56,376 bases of DNA from Zarea fungicola (Eukaryota; Ascomycota; Sordariomycetes; Hypocreales; Cordycipitaceae): the NCBI GenBank assembly GCA_900169235.1, contig FWCC01000537.1:1-56376 (forward strand). The letters run 5' to 3'. Shown here in pieces: positions 11,475 through 24,396 of this stretch. A program made the translations under genes and the position numbers. Under the pieces are notes generated by a model that was given only the letters and a program-made list of their open reading frames with translations, was not told where the DNA came from and did not search any database. How positions within the stretch are numbered: the stretch's first letter is position 1; every line of letters begins with the position of its first letter.

Positions 11475-14400
11475 TTATAAAAGATCTGCACCTTTAGTAA
11501 TGAGCAGGGTAGTGATGGATGCGTTGCCAGTGTAGTTGGACGCCCACCAGAGCGGCGGTCTCCCCTGCCTATCACGGGCATTGGTATTGGCACCGTGGTT
11601 AAGCAGCAGCAACGCCACTTCTTTCCTCTCTAAATCATTAGTACCACTAGAAAGCGCACCGAAAGGAGTTCTGCCCTCGATGTGACCTGGAGCAACTGCC
11701 CAAGACAGAGCCGTCCGACCAGCCGTGTCAGTCGCTTCAATATCAGCACCATGAGAAAGAAGCAGCGACACCATAATATCACCTCCGACAACGGTGGCTG
11801 CCCACGATAGTGGCGTCCTACCGTTCTCATCAGCAGTATTAATATTGGCACCGAACAAAACGAGCTGCAACACAGTGTCGAAACCGGAACTTTGAGTTAC
11901 TGCCAACGAGAGCGAGGTCCGACCTCTTTTATTCGTCGCCTCGATATGAGCGCCTTTATCAAGGAGCAAGGCTATGAATCTGGGATCCAAAGCATTCAAC
12001 ACCGCCACTAATAGCGCATTTAAGGCACTATTGTCGGCTGTCTCCATATTTGCACCATATTCGAGGAGCAGCTGCGCAGTCATCGTATTCCCTTGCGAAA
12101 TAGCCCTAAACAGCGGGGTTCGTCCACCATCGTCGCTGACTTCGGTGAACGCACCACGGTTTAGTAACAGTCGCACAATTTCAGTATGCCCCTTCCGGGC
12201 AGCGTGATACAGGGGACTAAGCCCCGTAGTTGCCTCAATATTTGCGTTGCCGCGAAGTAGGACTCGTACAAGGCTCTCAAACCCTTCTCGAGCTGCCCAT
12301 ACAAGGGGCGGATAACCATCGATATCTGGAAGCTCGATATTTTGTTTTTCATTGTAATTGCATAGGAGTTGCACAACGGTGTCATATCCTGCCTTTATGG
12401 CGTAGTATAGAGGGCTGCGCCCTGTTGTCGTCTCGAGATTTGCGTTTCGGCTGAGTAGCATCTCGACTATAGCCTCATACCCGGCTGCCGCGGCGAGTGA
12501 TAGAGGTGTCCGACCATCATTATCTGTAACATTAACGTTCGCTCCCATGTCAAGGAGTAGTGCAACAATGTCTTCACAACCCTTCCGAGTAGCCAGAAGT
12601 AACGGTGTCTGACCAGAGCCAGCTATGGCCTGAATATTTGCGTCATAATCGAGAAATAATTGAACAATGGCTTTGTTCCCTCCCTTTATAGCGTAGTATA
12701 TGGGCCTGTAGCCTCTCGGCGTCTGGATAAATGTGCTTTTACTCAGGAGCATTCGCACTATGGCCTCATGTCCCTGCTCGGCAGCTATTGATACGGGTGT
12801 CAGACCATTCATATCCGCGAGCTGGGCATCTGCACCTGCATCTAACTGTGACTGCAAAGCGTCGTCAAAACCTCCTGCCGCCGCATAATGCAGTACTGTT
12901 CGACCAGATCCGTCCCTTGATGTAATAATGTCGCTGCACTGGATAGAATATAGGGCAAGGGCAAGCATCATCGTATTGCCGCTGGCCATCAAATTCGATA
13001 AGAGACTCCGTTTCTGCGAGAACCTAAATTCAGATCTAGTGCGACATCCCACGTTTCTTTCTCTGTTGAAGTCTTCGCATATTCGGTGGAATGGAGACGT
13101 TGCTGGTTTGGTATTTGCCAGTGCTCTCATAAAGGCAGAGACCGCATCGTGGCTGCCAGTCGCCATTGCTGCCAATACAGGTATCCCATAGTACTCACTC
13201 TCCACTTCAAAGTAAGAGAGTCTGTTTGGGTGACAGCTGATGAGGTTTGACGCATTGTATTGCGCCAGTAAATATAGAAGGCTCACTGTAGGATTATGTC
13301 GCAGTAGGGTATGTGTCTCCAGAATGTTATCAAGCTTAATCCAATTTTCTTTCTCCGAGTTTTGGAAGCTTTGCATAAAACCATTCTGGCTTACACCGCC
13401 AGCCTGTGCCTTATCTGCATGATAAAAGATGTTTCTTACAGCGTATTCTAAAAATGGAAACAGTTTCATTGCCACGTCTCGAGTAGTAGAACATGGTAGC
13501 GAAACTATGGTATCCATGTTCATAATACCAACACTCATATAATTGAGACAGCACTGCTTGAGTTTGTCATGGCTTTCTCCTTCAAATATTCCGCCAAGAC
13601 CCGGCCAAATACTTCGAAGTCTATTTTCTTTTAGAAGAAAGTCTCTGACCGACTCGTGAATGAATTGAACAGTCGGGCATCTTGTAGACTGAGTGATTTC
13701 GACAAGGCCTTTTGAAGCACTGAGAATAAATCTCTCTATAGAGGCTTTTTCGATTTCATCAATCTTCCAATAGCAATCCACCTTAGCTTTCTCGGCAGAG
13801 AGAAGGGCGAGATATAACTGCTCCGGTCTTAGTGGTTGCCTGGCAAAGAGCACCCACCGAATGCAGAGGAGCAGTCGATCCTTGCGGAGGGTATCACGCG
13901 TCAATATATTGTAGAAGAGCTTATTTAAATCTGCTGGGATGTCTCGAAGTCTCTCCTCGAGTTCACAGGGAGTTGCACCATGGTCATACTCCCGTTGAAG
14001 AATTCCAACAACCAGGACAACCCAAATGAAGACTCCAGCTGCCTTACTCGTGAGCTTAGCACGGATTCTTTCGGCAGCTTTTTCTGGCTTAATTTTCAGA
14101 TTTTCTAGGTATCTGACGATATCCTGGTCGTGTCCTTCCTGGGCTTGAAGGTCCAGGTTGATGCCTTTTGAAATTGTAACATGAGGGTAGTGTCGGCTTG
14201 AAACACATACATGGAATAAAATACCCTTTGATGTAGTGAGTTTGCAAATATCTTCAAAAAACGATACCATGTCGCGGATTTCAGCCTCATCACACTCATC
14301 AAGAGCGTCTATAAAGCAGAATAGTGGCGATTGCCCAAGACCTAGCAATGCTTGTTCAAAGAGATCCTTGAGAGGCGGAATACTCCAATCACGCGTTTCA

Positions 14401-16017
14401 CGACCCTGTAATAACCAGCGAGGGGGTTCAACGGCTTTTTGGGTAGATGGAATCTTCTTTAAGAGCTGCAGCAATAGGGATCGATACATCCCTTTCGTGG
14501 ATTTCTCCAGGTCGACTCCTCGAGCATTGAAGAAGAAGGAGGTGATAGTTCCTCTTAGTTCTTCTTCGGCATTCCTGACAGCAAATTTCATTAATGTTGA
14601 CTTTCCAGCTCCGGGTTTACCTTTGATCCATAAAAAGCCATGATGGCTCACCATCATATTTGGAGAGAGCCAATTGAGATACTCAGATGTGGTCAACAAC
14701 CACTGACATGTCGTACCATATGCCTTTTCAATGCTATCAAAGCGACTGTCGATTCGCTCAAATTGTAATGACTCCAACAAGGCTTGTATCTGCTTTTTCC
14801 TCCTTGACGCTTTTACTTCACTCGATTAGCTCATCTATGCCCTCAGCATAGCTGAAGCGGAAGCCCACATACCCGCTTGAGTGACTTCATCATCGCTGCT
14901 AGTGGCTTCAGGATGGCGGTACTTGGGTCTGCCATCTGCAATAGTGAAAGATTTGTCGCCAAGCGGGCGCTTGTTTCTGCTGTTCACCTCTAAAGCAACT
15001 GCTTCAGTAATTAAGCTGGTCAACATATGGCAAAGACGACGAATCTGGGCTGGACTAACCGTTTTGCGACACTGGCATGTGCTGCTGTTTCTCCTTGGGC
15101 TTGATTTCGATTAAAATGGCCTTGGCGTAAGCGGCAGCCATTGCAGACGCATATGGCTTCCACTCTTCATTATGATGCTTGTCGCCGTAGTCGCAGACGC
15201 CTCTAATCACACCAAGAGGAAGACGGTTCATGACTCCAGCGGCTTCCATCTCAAGGCCAATAATATCATACCGGTCTCTTAGCTCATCCCGTATCTTCGC
15301 ACTTTTTATAAGCTTCTCTCCTGTGCCAATACATCCGTACCAAACTCGTGTCCTATCTGAAGACGGCCTTCGTTTTCTTTCTACCAGACGTTCTGTCTCG
15401 TCAACGGTTTCATACAGAGAATCATTTTCCTGTCCTGGATCGATAAATGTGCCGCAGGAATGCCTCTTATCTTTTATTTGGTGGTAGTATGGTAGGAATG
15501 AGTCTGCACGGTCCATATCAATCAGCCTGATGTTGCCCATGGCTGATCGAACGACCGTTTCTGTAGACGCTAATACACGGCCGCCGTGCAGTAGCTGTAA
15601 GCCATTTTGGCCCGTCTCCTTGCCTAGGTCATAGGCTATGAGCCCTGCATTTTCGCCGTCTGGAAGACCGATCAGAACATCGCCAAGGCGGATATCGAGC
15701 GGGGGTTGTCGCGAGAGATTGGGCAGCCCGGCCGCAACACCAACGAGCAGACCAAACCAGAGATTAGGAAAAAATTTCTTAACCTGGCTAGCGAGCGCCG
15801 CGGCCGAGCCAGCACCGCCTTCTTGGCCGGCGGGCAGTGTGGCAATAATAACGTTGTGTCCACATAGATCGCCAGCGAGGAAGACATAATCATCACCACG
15901 GGTCATCGGAAAACGACCTTGATGGTGATTATCCAGCATGCATAGGGCAGCACGTGCCTCTATTTCGAGCGGAGCTAGCCATGCTATAGTGTAAAGTTCG
16001 GGGGGTAGCTGGTTCAT
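11475..16017 (-). CDS. NLR1: PNP-NACHT-ankyrin NOD-like receptor
   Basis: Three exons, 15060-16017, 14873-14998 and 11475-14815 (4425 nt, 1474 residues). The introns are 61 nt (GTTAGT...GCAG) and 57 nt (GTATGT, CTAAT branch, AAG acceptor). Residues about 8-310 form a purine/uridine phosphorylase-like domain with GLLVGVAAG, LEMEAAGV and GVCDYGD blocks. A linker leads to a NACHT NTPase with P-loop GKPGAGKS (about 427-434) and Walker B FCFIDALDE (about 526-535), followed by a helical region. About a dozen ankyrin repeats run from about 996 to the C terminus. Fungal NLRs of this layout are thought to sense non-self through the repeats and switch the N-terminal effector through NACHT oligomerisation, in the cytosol. 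The gene looks intact. The AAG acceptor of intron 2 is the weakest point; skipping that splice would hit stops. Confidence 0.9.
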
Positions 16018-16780
16018 TGGGATATTCGTTGGGCTGGATGATCATGGAATGGGTAGGGTATCGAGTCGGTGTTCGGCGCGACGACTGCATTCGGGTCTTG
16101 CTGTTTCGCTTTTGTTGTGATCGCTTCTCAGTGCAAGAAACCATACAGGCCCAGGTTGTAGATTAATTGAGGAAGCAATAATTCCCAGACGACGTTGATA
16201 TGAAAATCGACGTAGGGCAGGACCGTTGATAATTCTCCCAATTCCGACATTGTATTGAGAGATGGAGGGGTGAAGTGCGCGCAGGGCATCAGGTTTTCAG
16301 CTGCCAATCAGTGAATATTTGCTTTTTGTCGCCATTTATCCCCGTCAGTGGGCGAATTCTAGCAACTGCTAGGCCTGCATCGACAACCAATGACAGTGTC
16401 CGTTGCCTCAGCCTGCATGTTGACTAGGAGCACATGATGCAAGTAAAATGTGCCATTTTATTATCTCTTAGAAGTACTATTAACTACAGATTTTTTTATT
16501 TTATTTTTTGATTAGAAGTATTTTAACACGTCTGTCCCGTTTTTCTCAATTTTCGGTCCATGTCGGCATCGGAAATAGCGGTTGATGGCTCGGTGGTGAC
16601 GACATGTGTTTCTGTTCCCAGGGCGGTGTCGGGGAAGCGAAGACGCTATGACTTATTAGGGATCTAATTGTATGGTTAAAAAAATAAAAACCTCTTTCGT
16701 TTTCCAGTTTTCCGGTATCAATGGTAAAGAAATTGGCAACGGACGCATTCAGAACAATACTCTCCTTGCCTCTTGAATTC
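16018..16780. other. NLR1 upstream region
   Basis: Promoter-side sequence of NLR1 (coding starts at 16017 on the minus strand). No clear TATA box. A T-rich patch lies at about 16488-16515. Short open frames here have no recognisable motif. Confidence 0.4.
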
Positions 16781-17110
16781 CCGTAATGTTCCATTGTTCA
16801 GCTTTCGTCCGGTTCATCAAACCTGCCGGTGAGAATCCATATGATCGCAGAATTTCATCATCTTAGCACACTCCAAGTAACTGGAATCCATACAAAGTAT
16901 TCTCAATCGAGTACGGATACAATCCGGGCTTTCTCGTCCCCGATGAGATTTCCAGGGCCAATATCACTATGCGTGAAGAAGGAAATATCGGACCGCGGTA
17001 GCAAAAGGAAGCCGGCTATCATCCTTGTAGCAAAATTTGTTCGTAGCGATAAACCCAGTACAGATGCGGTTCCTTGGCGTGTTGTTGTCCCAAAGGGGGT
17101 CACCATCAGT
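16781..17110 (-). pseudogene. Fragment of an aminoglycoside-phosphotransferase-like kinase
   Basis: One minus-strand frame reads FTHSDIGPGNLIGDEKARI, then VSVLD, stop, EYFVWIPVTW, then two more stops. HSDIGPGN matches the HxDxxxxN catalytic (Brenner) motif of APH-fold kinases. The following VLD(W)E matches their metal-binding ILDWE block, with the Trp codon changed to TGA. The next Trp-like position also reads TGA. TGG to TGA on this strand is C-to-T on the other, in a CpA context, as in RIP. Upstream sequence to about 17290 also breaks in all frames. Intact members are common, rapidly duplicating fungal genes of mostly unknown substrate. This copy lacks most of the N lobe and cannot encode a kinase. 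Confidence 0.6.
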
Positions 17111-17357
17111 ATTGCAGTCCCTTCAGCTTGCCGAGCTTTGTTGCCTCATTTCAGAACAAGCCCTGGCTGGAATCAGAGTGAGACATGCGCTGGTCAGCCT
17201 CAGCTGCGGCTGACCCGCTCTGGATTCTCGCCGACTTCTATTGATAACTCGGAGATGGAGATGTTTCCTTTTATCTTTGGACTGAATTAATTTCTAGGTG
17301 CGTACGTAAGCTCTAGAGATTAAAATCCCCGATCATATCGTGTCCCTTAAAGATAAG

Positions 17358-18894
17358 ATGTCCTTGCAGGACCCAGACTATTCTTGCTATACCAACATCA
17401 CAGGAAATACAGATGTAGGCGGACCAGGTGTAGGTGGCCTGCTTTACCAATACAAATACTATTAAGACTGGAGGCTAATAATCGGCCAGATCCTGGGAGC
17501 TTTTACTTTCACAGCTTGGCTGACTATCGCTCTTTCTGGGTTTCTGGCTTGGGACGAGGTAATAAAGTTGAAAAGGGAATCTCGCCAAGACTCTTGTAAC
17601 TCGCAAGAGCTGCCATCTGGAGCACTGGCAGACAGACCTCCCGGCCATCGTTTGATCGGTCCACGCACGAATACTTCCTTACGGGCGTACATCGCGCCGC
17701 GCCGCGATGTGAACAGACAACCCTCAAACCCCTCTCCTCCCATCCTGAGTGGTAACCCAACCGACCGCCCTGCGAGTCAACAATCACCACGACGACACCA
17801 CGGCGTCGTCCCTAACCGAGCCGGCTTTGAGTACGTCGTATCCATCCGTCGATTACCTATTCCGCCCGCGCTACCCCTTGTAACTCGTGTCGGCGCCCTC
17901 CTCGGCACACTCTGCGACCTACAAGCCATCACGGGGCTAGGCATTGTGGTGGCGGGCATGACGCAATGGAGCGAGATCAGCTTCTACCATGAGCAGCTCG
18001 CCTTGTTGTATTACTCTATGACGCTTAACTCGTTCTGGGCCGCGCGCGTCAATTATATGAGCTGGGATGACCAAGTCCGCGGTGCCGGCAAGGTCCGGCT
18101 GCTGATGCGACGCCTCGTCATTATCGCCGCCAGCGCCGTGAGCCTCACATGGCAGATTTACGTCTATTGGCGTGAGAAATGGTCGGGCCAGTGGCCGTAT
18201 AACGACACGTACAATGTCCCGGACGGCCACTGCTATCGCTACCAAGACCGCTCAAACCCCACCTTTGCCCTGGTGTTCTGGGGGCTCGGCCAATTGATCT
18301 TTACCATCACAATGTGCCTGGGCTTGTCACACTGCACACGCTGGATCAACGGTCACTTCCTTGCGGGGATCGAGATAGTTGCCCAATGGCTATGGGGACG
18401 GCTGCAACACTTCTGGAACCTCTGTCACGGGCCACAAGAAGCTCCCTTGTCTACTGTGGCGCTTTTTGGGCGAAGAGGCCACGGGGCACCCATGGTTGTC
18501 GTCTACGGCTTTGCCTTTGTCCTGTGGTTTTTATTTCGGCAGCTCCTTGATGTGTGGTCGTACGGCGAAGGCTTCTACCCCTTCTCTTGGCTGGTGTACG
18601 TGGCCTTCATGACCTACAACACCTGGGGGGTCGCGTCTCTCGTGGCCCTGAATCGATCTATGGTCGAGGACAGGGAGCTAGAGATGTGGGGTTTTGGGCA
18701 AGTTTTGCCTGTTGTCATGCTTCTCTCGATCGTATATACTGCGGTAGATGTATTTGTTGGTAAGCCATTGTCCATTTTCATGTCTGCTGTTGTCCTGGAG
18801 AATGGGAAACAGCTAATTTCGTGCTATAGACTCGTCCGAAGAAGAAAAGGCCCCCGACGCCGATCTTGAGCTGTCCCAGCAAATACATGTATAG
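17358..18894 (+). CDS. Polytopic membrane protein of unknown function
   Basis: Three exons, 17358-17429, 17490-18759 and 18830-18894 (1407 nt, 468 residues). Intron 1 is 60 nt (GTAGGT, GCTAATA branch, CCAG) and removes an in-frame TAA at about 17463. Intron 2 is 70 nt (GTAAGC, GCTAATT, TATAG) and replaces a basic run-on with an acidic tail (DSSEEEKAPDADLELSQQ). The start ATG at 17358 opens MSLQDPDYSCYTNITGNTDV, with one N-glycosylation sequon (NIT). About seven hydrophobic segments follow (residues about 25-45, 150-170, 210-232, 268-290, 325-348, 355-380 and 400-420) after a long, basic, Pro/Arg-rich loop (about 50-130). Similar multi-span proteins of unknown role recur in ascomycetes, often beside HET and NLR genes in my recollection; I cannot name a domain. 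The loop after TM1 could hide a further intron. Confidence 0.75.
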
Positions 18895-20106
18895 GAACAG
18901 TTCCATGACGCAGACGGTCTAGTGCATTAACCAGGACAGCCAAGTTACACTCTGGCGCATTTGTGCGGCTACTGACGCTTGGCAACGGGGATGGAGGAGG
19001 GAGACAGAGGCGGCCGAACTTCAGGCTCCTTCCAACAGCGACGGTCAGGGAGATGATAGACCAACTGCTACTACGCTTTGGCCACCGATGTACCTCCCTC
19101 TTACAAGCCTGCCCTGCAAAGCCAGCTCTGACTATCTCTATTAAAGATTGGTAATATCTATTTGCCTTTTAGTATATTATCAGCATTGATACTTGGGATT
19201 GAATAATAAATCTGCTATATACAATACACCGAGACTACCTTGAGCTGCACTATATCGTCTCAAAGTTACGGAGCAGTTTCTGCGCCATAAAAACTAAAAG
19301 TAGAGTTGCTCCCACCCGTCACGCTAAGTCACTAGTGCCCTTAGGGCGGCCGATCACCGTCCCCGCGTACGAGTTTAGCGCGCCCCGTCTACACACTCTC
19401 TTCTGCTTATTACTGAGAGGTAGTGTCACGCAGAGCAGGAATTACCAGTATACATAGATACGATACTGTTGATTGGTTAAAGAAAAGGGTTATGGAGGGA
19501 GGGTGCGAGGATACCCCCTAATGGGGTGACCCTGGGCAACCTGCTTAAGTTACTTACTATGTGGTTTACCTGCAAAAGCAAAGGCTCCGCCCAAGCCGAG
19601 CAACCTTGAAGAGTCGATAATCACACCCCGCGCAACAGGTAGTCAGTTTTTTGTTGGGCAATTAGTTGGAACATGACCCTCGGGTCCTTCCAAACGCGCT
19701 AAAGGGTGGAAAGACGCTAGAAACAGCGCTAATTAACTCACTGGCTAGCAGGCGCTCTCTAAAGCCTCAATGTAAAACAAGTGTGCATCTCCCTATGTTG
19801 GAGGAATTGATTTCTTTTTTTATTATTATTTTATTATTATTTTTAAGCTTTTACTGTCCAAACAAACACCAAGTCAACTTATCAAGGCCAAGCAGAAAGT
19901 GAGGCTAGCATTTTATGGTTCGCCAGAGTTCAATGTATGGTCCCAGTTGGCCGCAACTCGCATTGAGTTTGGAGCCACCGTGTCGGCGAGGTTCCGGTAC
20001 AAAGTCTCCCATTGGCGAATAATGCAAGGAAATAGCTGGATAATTACAATTCAATTCTGGCTACATAAAAAAAGGACTCAAATAAAGCTGCCAGGATATT
20101 TTATGT
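18895..20106. other. Intergenic, nothing recognised
   Basis: Between the membrane-protein gene and the 3' end of the large zinc-finger gene. Only short unrelated open frames occur. An AT-rich T/A-tract patch sits at 19810-19860. No repeats or RNA genes were identified. Confidence 0.45.
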
Positions 20107-23100
20107 TCACAAAACGCCGTCACTCGCACTCTTCGCCCTCTTGCACTTCACCGTTTCCTCTTGCGCAGGCTGAGAACAGGCCGTTCGTCGCTTCGGTATC
20201 AAGTCCAGCAAGTTTTTCTTAAACGATGTCGGCGAATCCGCCACCAAGGTCGCCGAGTGCACCAACGTGTCTCCCGAATCATTCGCCGATGTAGACGACT
20301 CGCTCGGCTGTATCGTCTCGTCAGAATCAAGGTTCATTCCGTCCACATCACTCACGTCCGGCCCATCCGGCAATTCAGTCGGTGTCTTTGAGAAGAGCCG
20401 TATAGGGAGCATATTCCGCAGCGGTACAAGGAAGTCTTTGGCTGGCACCTCGTCCGTGCCGCGTTCGGGCCATCGATAACCGAGCATGGCATTGTGGCCA
20501 AAGACCACAGCACCTGCCTGCTCAGGCGCCGACTGGTCATTTGCCAGTCGTCGGTTACTACCACTTGGGAGGAGGATCTGGACAGGGTCGACGTGGTAAT
20601 TCCTACCGCTCTGCTTCGGGTTCGGGTGCTGGCACGGACACGTTGCGCAGGTATCCGCTGGTGAATGCCAGAGGATGTTGTGTGCAAGCTTTCGCGGTGT
20701 AGAATGAGGGTCGCCATAACGCTCCATGATCCGCTGCAAGTCGGCAGCACTGGCAGCCAAGAAGTAATCCTGAGTGGGCACACTGGCCCATCGCGAGCAC
20801 AGGCCGACGCTCGCCTCTGGCTGAATCAGCTCACCAAAGCCACGACCGAACAAGGTGATGGCACCTATAGATCGAATAAAATCAATCCATCCATGTCCCA
20901 ACGTCGGAATTGTGGCGACACGTGGCATGGGGTCTTCATCAGTGGCCAGATCGATAAAGTCCCAGCCTTCGAGGTGCTTCCGCACGCGCCTCTTTAGGTT
21001 GACACCGTCGCGGCCTGCGAGATGGGCATGGTGCTCGATAATGTCTTCCATGGCCGACACATGTTGGTGAACAAGGTCACCGAATAAAAAGAATCCGGTC
21101 GTTTTCATATTGTTTGAAGTACCGCTGTCGGTGCATGTTTCTCTTCTTTGAGTGATTCTGTCTGCATAAATAGGCAGCTCTTGGTTTCTCTCGTCAATGA
21201 GGACACCGATCGCGGTGTTGGGTTGATGCTGATTCTGCAAGTTGTTATTCAGTTTCGTCTTGTCAAAAATGTAACGTTGGTTGAAATCATCATTTTCATA
21301 GCACGCAAGCGAGGCACGAACCAAGTGAAGCAGTGCGCTAGTGCCATTAACAAGCCAGCCACGCTTCACTTCTTCGTCCCAGAAGACAACATATCTCCTA
21401 GATAGCCATCTAAGCTTGTGGATAATTCCATTTCTCTTGAGTTGTGGGGGTGATTCTTTGACGCCGGGCGTGAAGATTGCTCCGCCACCAACTATTCTTC
21501 CAGCCGATATGGATACCTTTTCGAGGAAGAATCCAGCTGATGGCTGCGGTAGCTGTGTGCCCCCAATACCGTAGTTCGCTTCCAGAGAGCCTAAAACGGT
21601 GAGTTGGTATGTAAATCAAACAGTCATGGCAAGTCTCACCTGCAAAATATTTGCTCTTTGAGCACCATCCTATGACATGTCGAAAGCCCTCTAGTTTTGT
21701 GATGCTGAACCTCTCCGTTTCCTCATTGCAGTGTGTGTATGATAGTCTCTCTCCCTTTTTCAGATAGTAATAATGCCAGACGACAATATTAGCAACACAT
21801 TTGACGGCCACCAGCATGGTCGAGTAGCCTTTGATAAACATCTTGTCCTTCCACTCCGCCACTCGCTTCGAGCCACCAAAGTATGACAGCATATTAAGAG
21901 GTACTTCTAGCCCCAAGCCCTTTATTTTTCGTTGGGATGTTGGAAACCCCCGGGCTATCACGGCGCCTTGGAACATGTTCCTCCAGCATTCTCCTGGTCG
22001 GACGGTTGACGCGGTCGAGGCCAGCTGTCGCACGAATTGGCCGGCAAAAAAGAGCTTGAGTCGGGCGGGCTGGTTCGCCAATTTGACGGGGAAAAATATG
22101 GGAATACATTCCCACACATCTCTGGAGGTAAATTCCGCTCGAATGGCGCAGCTCATCCAAACAAACGCCTGCATGAGCTGCTTTACCGGTTTCTGTTTGC
22201 CTATACCAGACACGCAGACATTATCTCCATCGTAATATGCCATTGCTATACTGCCAGGTGCGATACGGACTGTATCAAGTTAGCTTTGAAAGATATTGAG
22301 AGAAACCCGAAACCGAACAGGAAAATGATTAGATAGATTAGTAGTAGGGCAATTGAAGATTCTTGCAACGCGAGCCACAACGTACCCTTTTTCAATTGGC
22401 TGTGGTTGATCCGTGAGTCTAGTGTCTCTGGCAGAAGCTTCAAAAGTTTGGAAGCAATCTCGGGCCAGGTTTGCGACAGATACTGGTCCACTGTCACTGC
22501 CTGTGCGTCAGCCGCAGATCCCGTCAGCGTGATAATGGACCCGAATCTCTGCTTCTGAGATGGAGCATCCACAAACTGGGACTTTAAGAAATGTCGCAGT
22601 GGCCAGTGCAGAGAGACCGCGACCGTATTTTTTGCAGGCAGATTCCGTTCCCAGCTTCTAGCTAAAGTCTCTGATATATTCTCCATCTGATCGGTCGGCT
22701 TTTCAAGGCATTGGAGTACGTCTGTTCCGAGACCATACATCTTGTTTAGACGGAGCAGATACAGATTCTCTCTGTTTAAGGGAACGGTTCTCTGGAGCAT
22801 CGGTGCTATTGTTGTCAGTCTTTCCTTTTTAGCCAGTTCCCAACCAATCGTTGGCCTCTTTGCGTGAGAAACCATGCAGGGTGGGTTATACGCCTTTAAC
22901 AGGTCGGGGAGTAAAGTTCCGATAATTAGTTTCCGCGTTTCCCCCTTCCTAGGAATGTCGCGTAGTTTTTCAAGCATCGAGACTACCAAAATCCTCTGAC
23001 GAATCCTCGCTCGGACCTGTGATAAGTGGTGATAAAGAGTTTCCAGCATCGCCGCCTCAGCAGCCGATTTGGTCATCATTTCTCTCTTCTTCACTGGTAG

Positions 23101-24396
23101 TTCAGCCAGGGCAATGGATCGGATGCTTGGTGGCTGTGCTGCGGGAGCCGGTAGAGGCATAGAGGGATCTGGTAATTTGTCTTCCATCTCCGTATCAACT
23201 GCCAAATTGCTCACCCTCATAGGATAAAAGGTATGCATAAGGGCGATAACTGGTAGCTCCCCCTGTTGTCTGACGGTACCGATATACGCTTCCCCAGAAG
23301 CAAGTCTATCAAGGGTCGCAGGATCTTGTGCAAGGGTGGCTAGCTGCAGATCCGTCGTTGGGCTGTGCCGTGTATTAGCAATTGAAATGTCACCATACTG
23401 CTATTACAGGATATTCTGACATTGGCTTGAGATAGTTATCTGCATCTTGAAAACTGATCCTTACGTCGTGGGCTCTGAGAACATGCCTGCAAAACGCATC
23501 ATTGCGTAGCCAGACTTCGGTGCTTGTCGGATCCGCGCAGCTGCCAATAGTGCAAACAAAAGCATACCCGACAGCAATCCCTTCGTGTCGGCCTGTCGTG
23601 TGCCGCTGCCAGTCGTTAATAGAGCTAAAGGTGCGTAGAAGCTCGGAACAGCTCGGGTGGTTGCACTTGTATGGTCTGCCATGCCTCATCATGTGCATCC
23701 TAAAGCCTGGCGTTAGTAAATGTTCTGTCGAAGGGCCGTGGCTCTTGAGACTTACTTCGGAAGGTCAGTTCGCGTAAATTCTCTGCCACATTGGGGGCAT
23801 TGGATCACCTCAGATGCGCTGGCCTCGGAGGAGGAGGAAGAAGAGGGGTAAAAGACCCCGCTCCTGTGATATTCTTCAAATGGGAAAGGATAACTTGGGC
23901 GAGTGAACTCGGGCATAGAAGAAGTGTTTTCGGTTGGCACCGTGGATATGTCTGCTTGCTCGATGGTGGACAGGGGGGCTTCATTCTGGAAACTCAGGGG
24001 CTCGGAGTGGCGATTGATCTCGTCATCACGTTCTATAGCTTGCCGGAATAATGGCATTTCAGTTTCAAATTGAAAAGAGACATTTTGCAGACCGAAACTG
24101 CTCCACGGGTCGTCATGGCTGTCGAGACACGAACCAGCTTCGTCGGCACAGCTAGCAGTGAAATTCGGGCCCTTCACTTTTTTGTCCTGGACTCGCAGTG
24201 ACTCTCGAGAGGACAAGCTACGCGTAGGCGTTATCGCTGTGTTCCTGTTCATTGACTGCCCGGTCGAGGCGCCGATGTCTCGCCTGCCTTCCACTATGTT
24301 GGTGTGTGAATCGAGGTCGCCTCTATGAGAGTCTGGCGACAGCCTGTTGGCCTGTGCTGCAACACCACCCTGCAAAGAACCACCCGTTGGCATCAT
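20107..24396 (-). CDS. Large C2H2 zinc-finger protein of unknown function
   Basis: Five exons: 23756-24396, 23399-23699, 22386-23343, 21640-22245 and 20107-21590 (3990 nt, 1329 residues), frame kept throughout. The N-terminal 190 residues are Ser-rich and probably disordered. Three Cys/His fingers follow: CPQCGREF...H-x3-H (split by intron 1, C-x2-C-x12-H-x3-H), CNHPSC...H-x4-H, and CTIGSC...H-x4-H. The long C-terminal half is conserved-looking, with the signature VVFWDEEVKRGWLVNG and ALLHLVRASL near residue 900-925, and ends in a basic Lys/Arg-rich tail. I know this signature from large fungal proteins of unassigned function; no enzyme motif is visible. The exact end of exon 2 is uncertain (donor after 23399 or after 23408). 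The chosen start is the first ATG in frame, but coding-like sequence lies upstream in another frame (24397-24644), so the N terminus is uncertain. Confidence 0.75.

Noticed and set aside
16829..17290. 153-codon plus-strand frame
   Set aside because: Lies antisense to the phosphotransferase-like relic, which explains the sequence better.
23752..24396. Zinc-finger part as a separate small gene
   Set aside because: A canonical intron (GTAAGT, CTAAC, TTTAG) joins it to the next exon, and a further intron joins that in frame to the large downstream protein.
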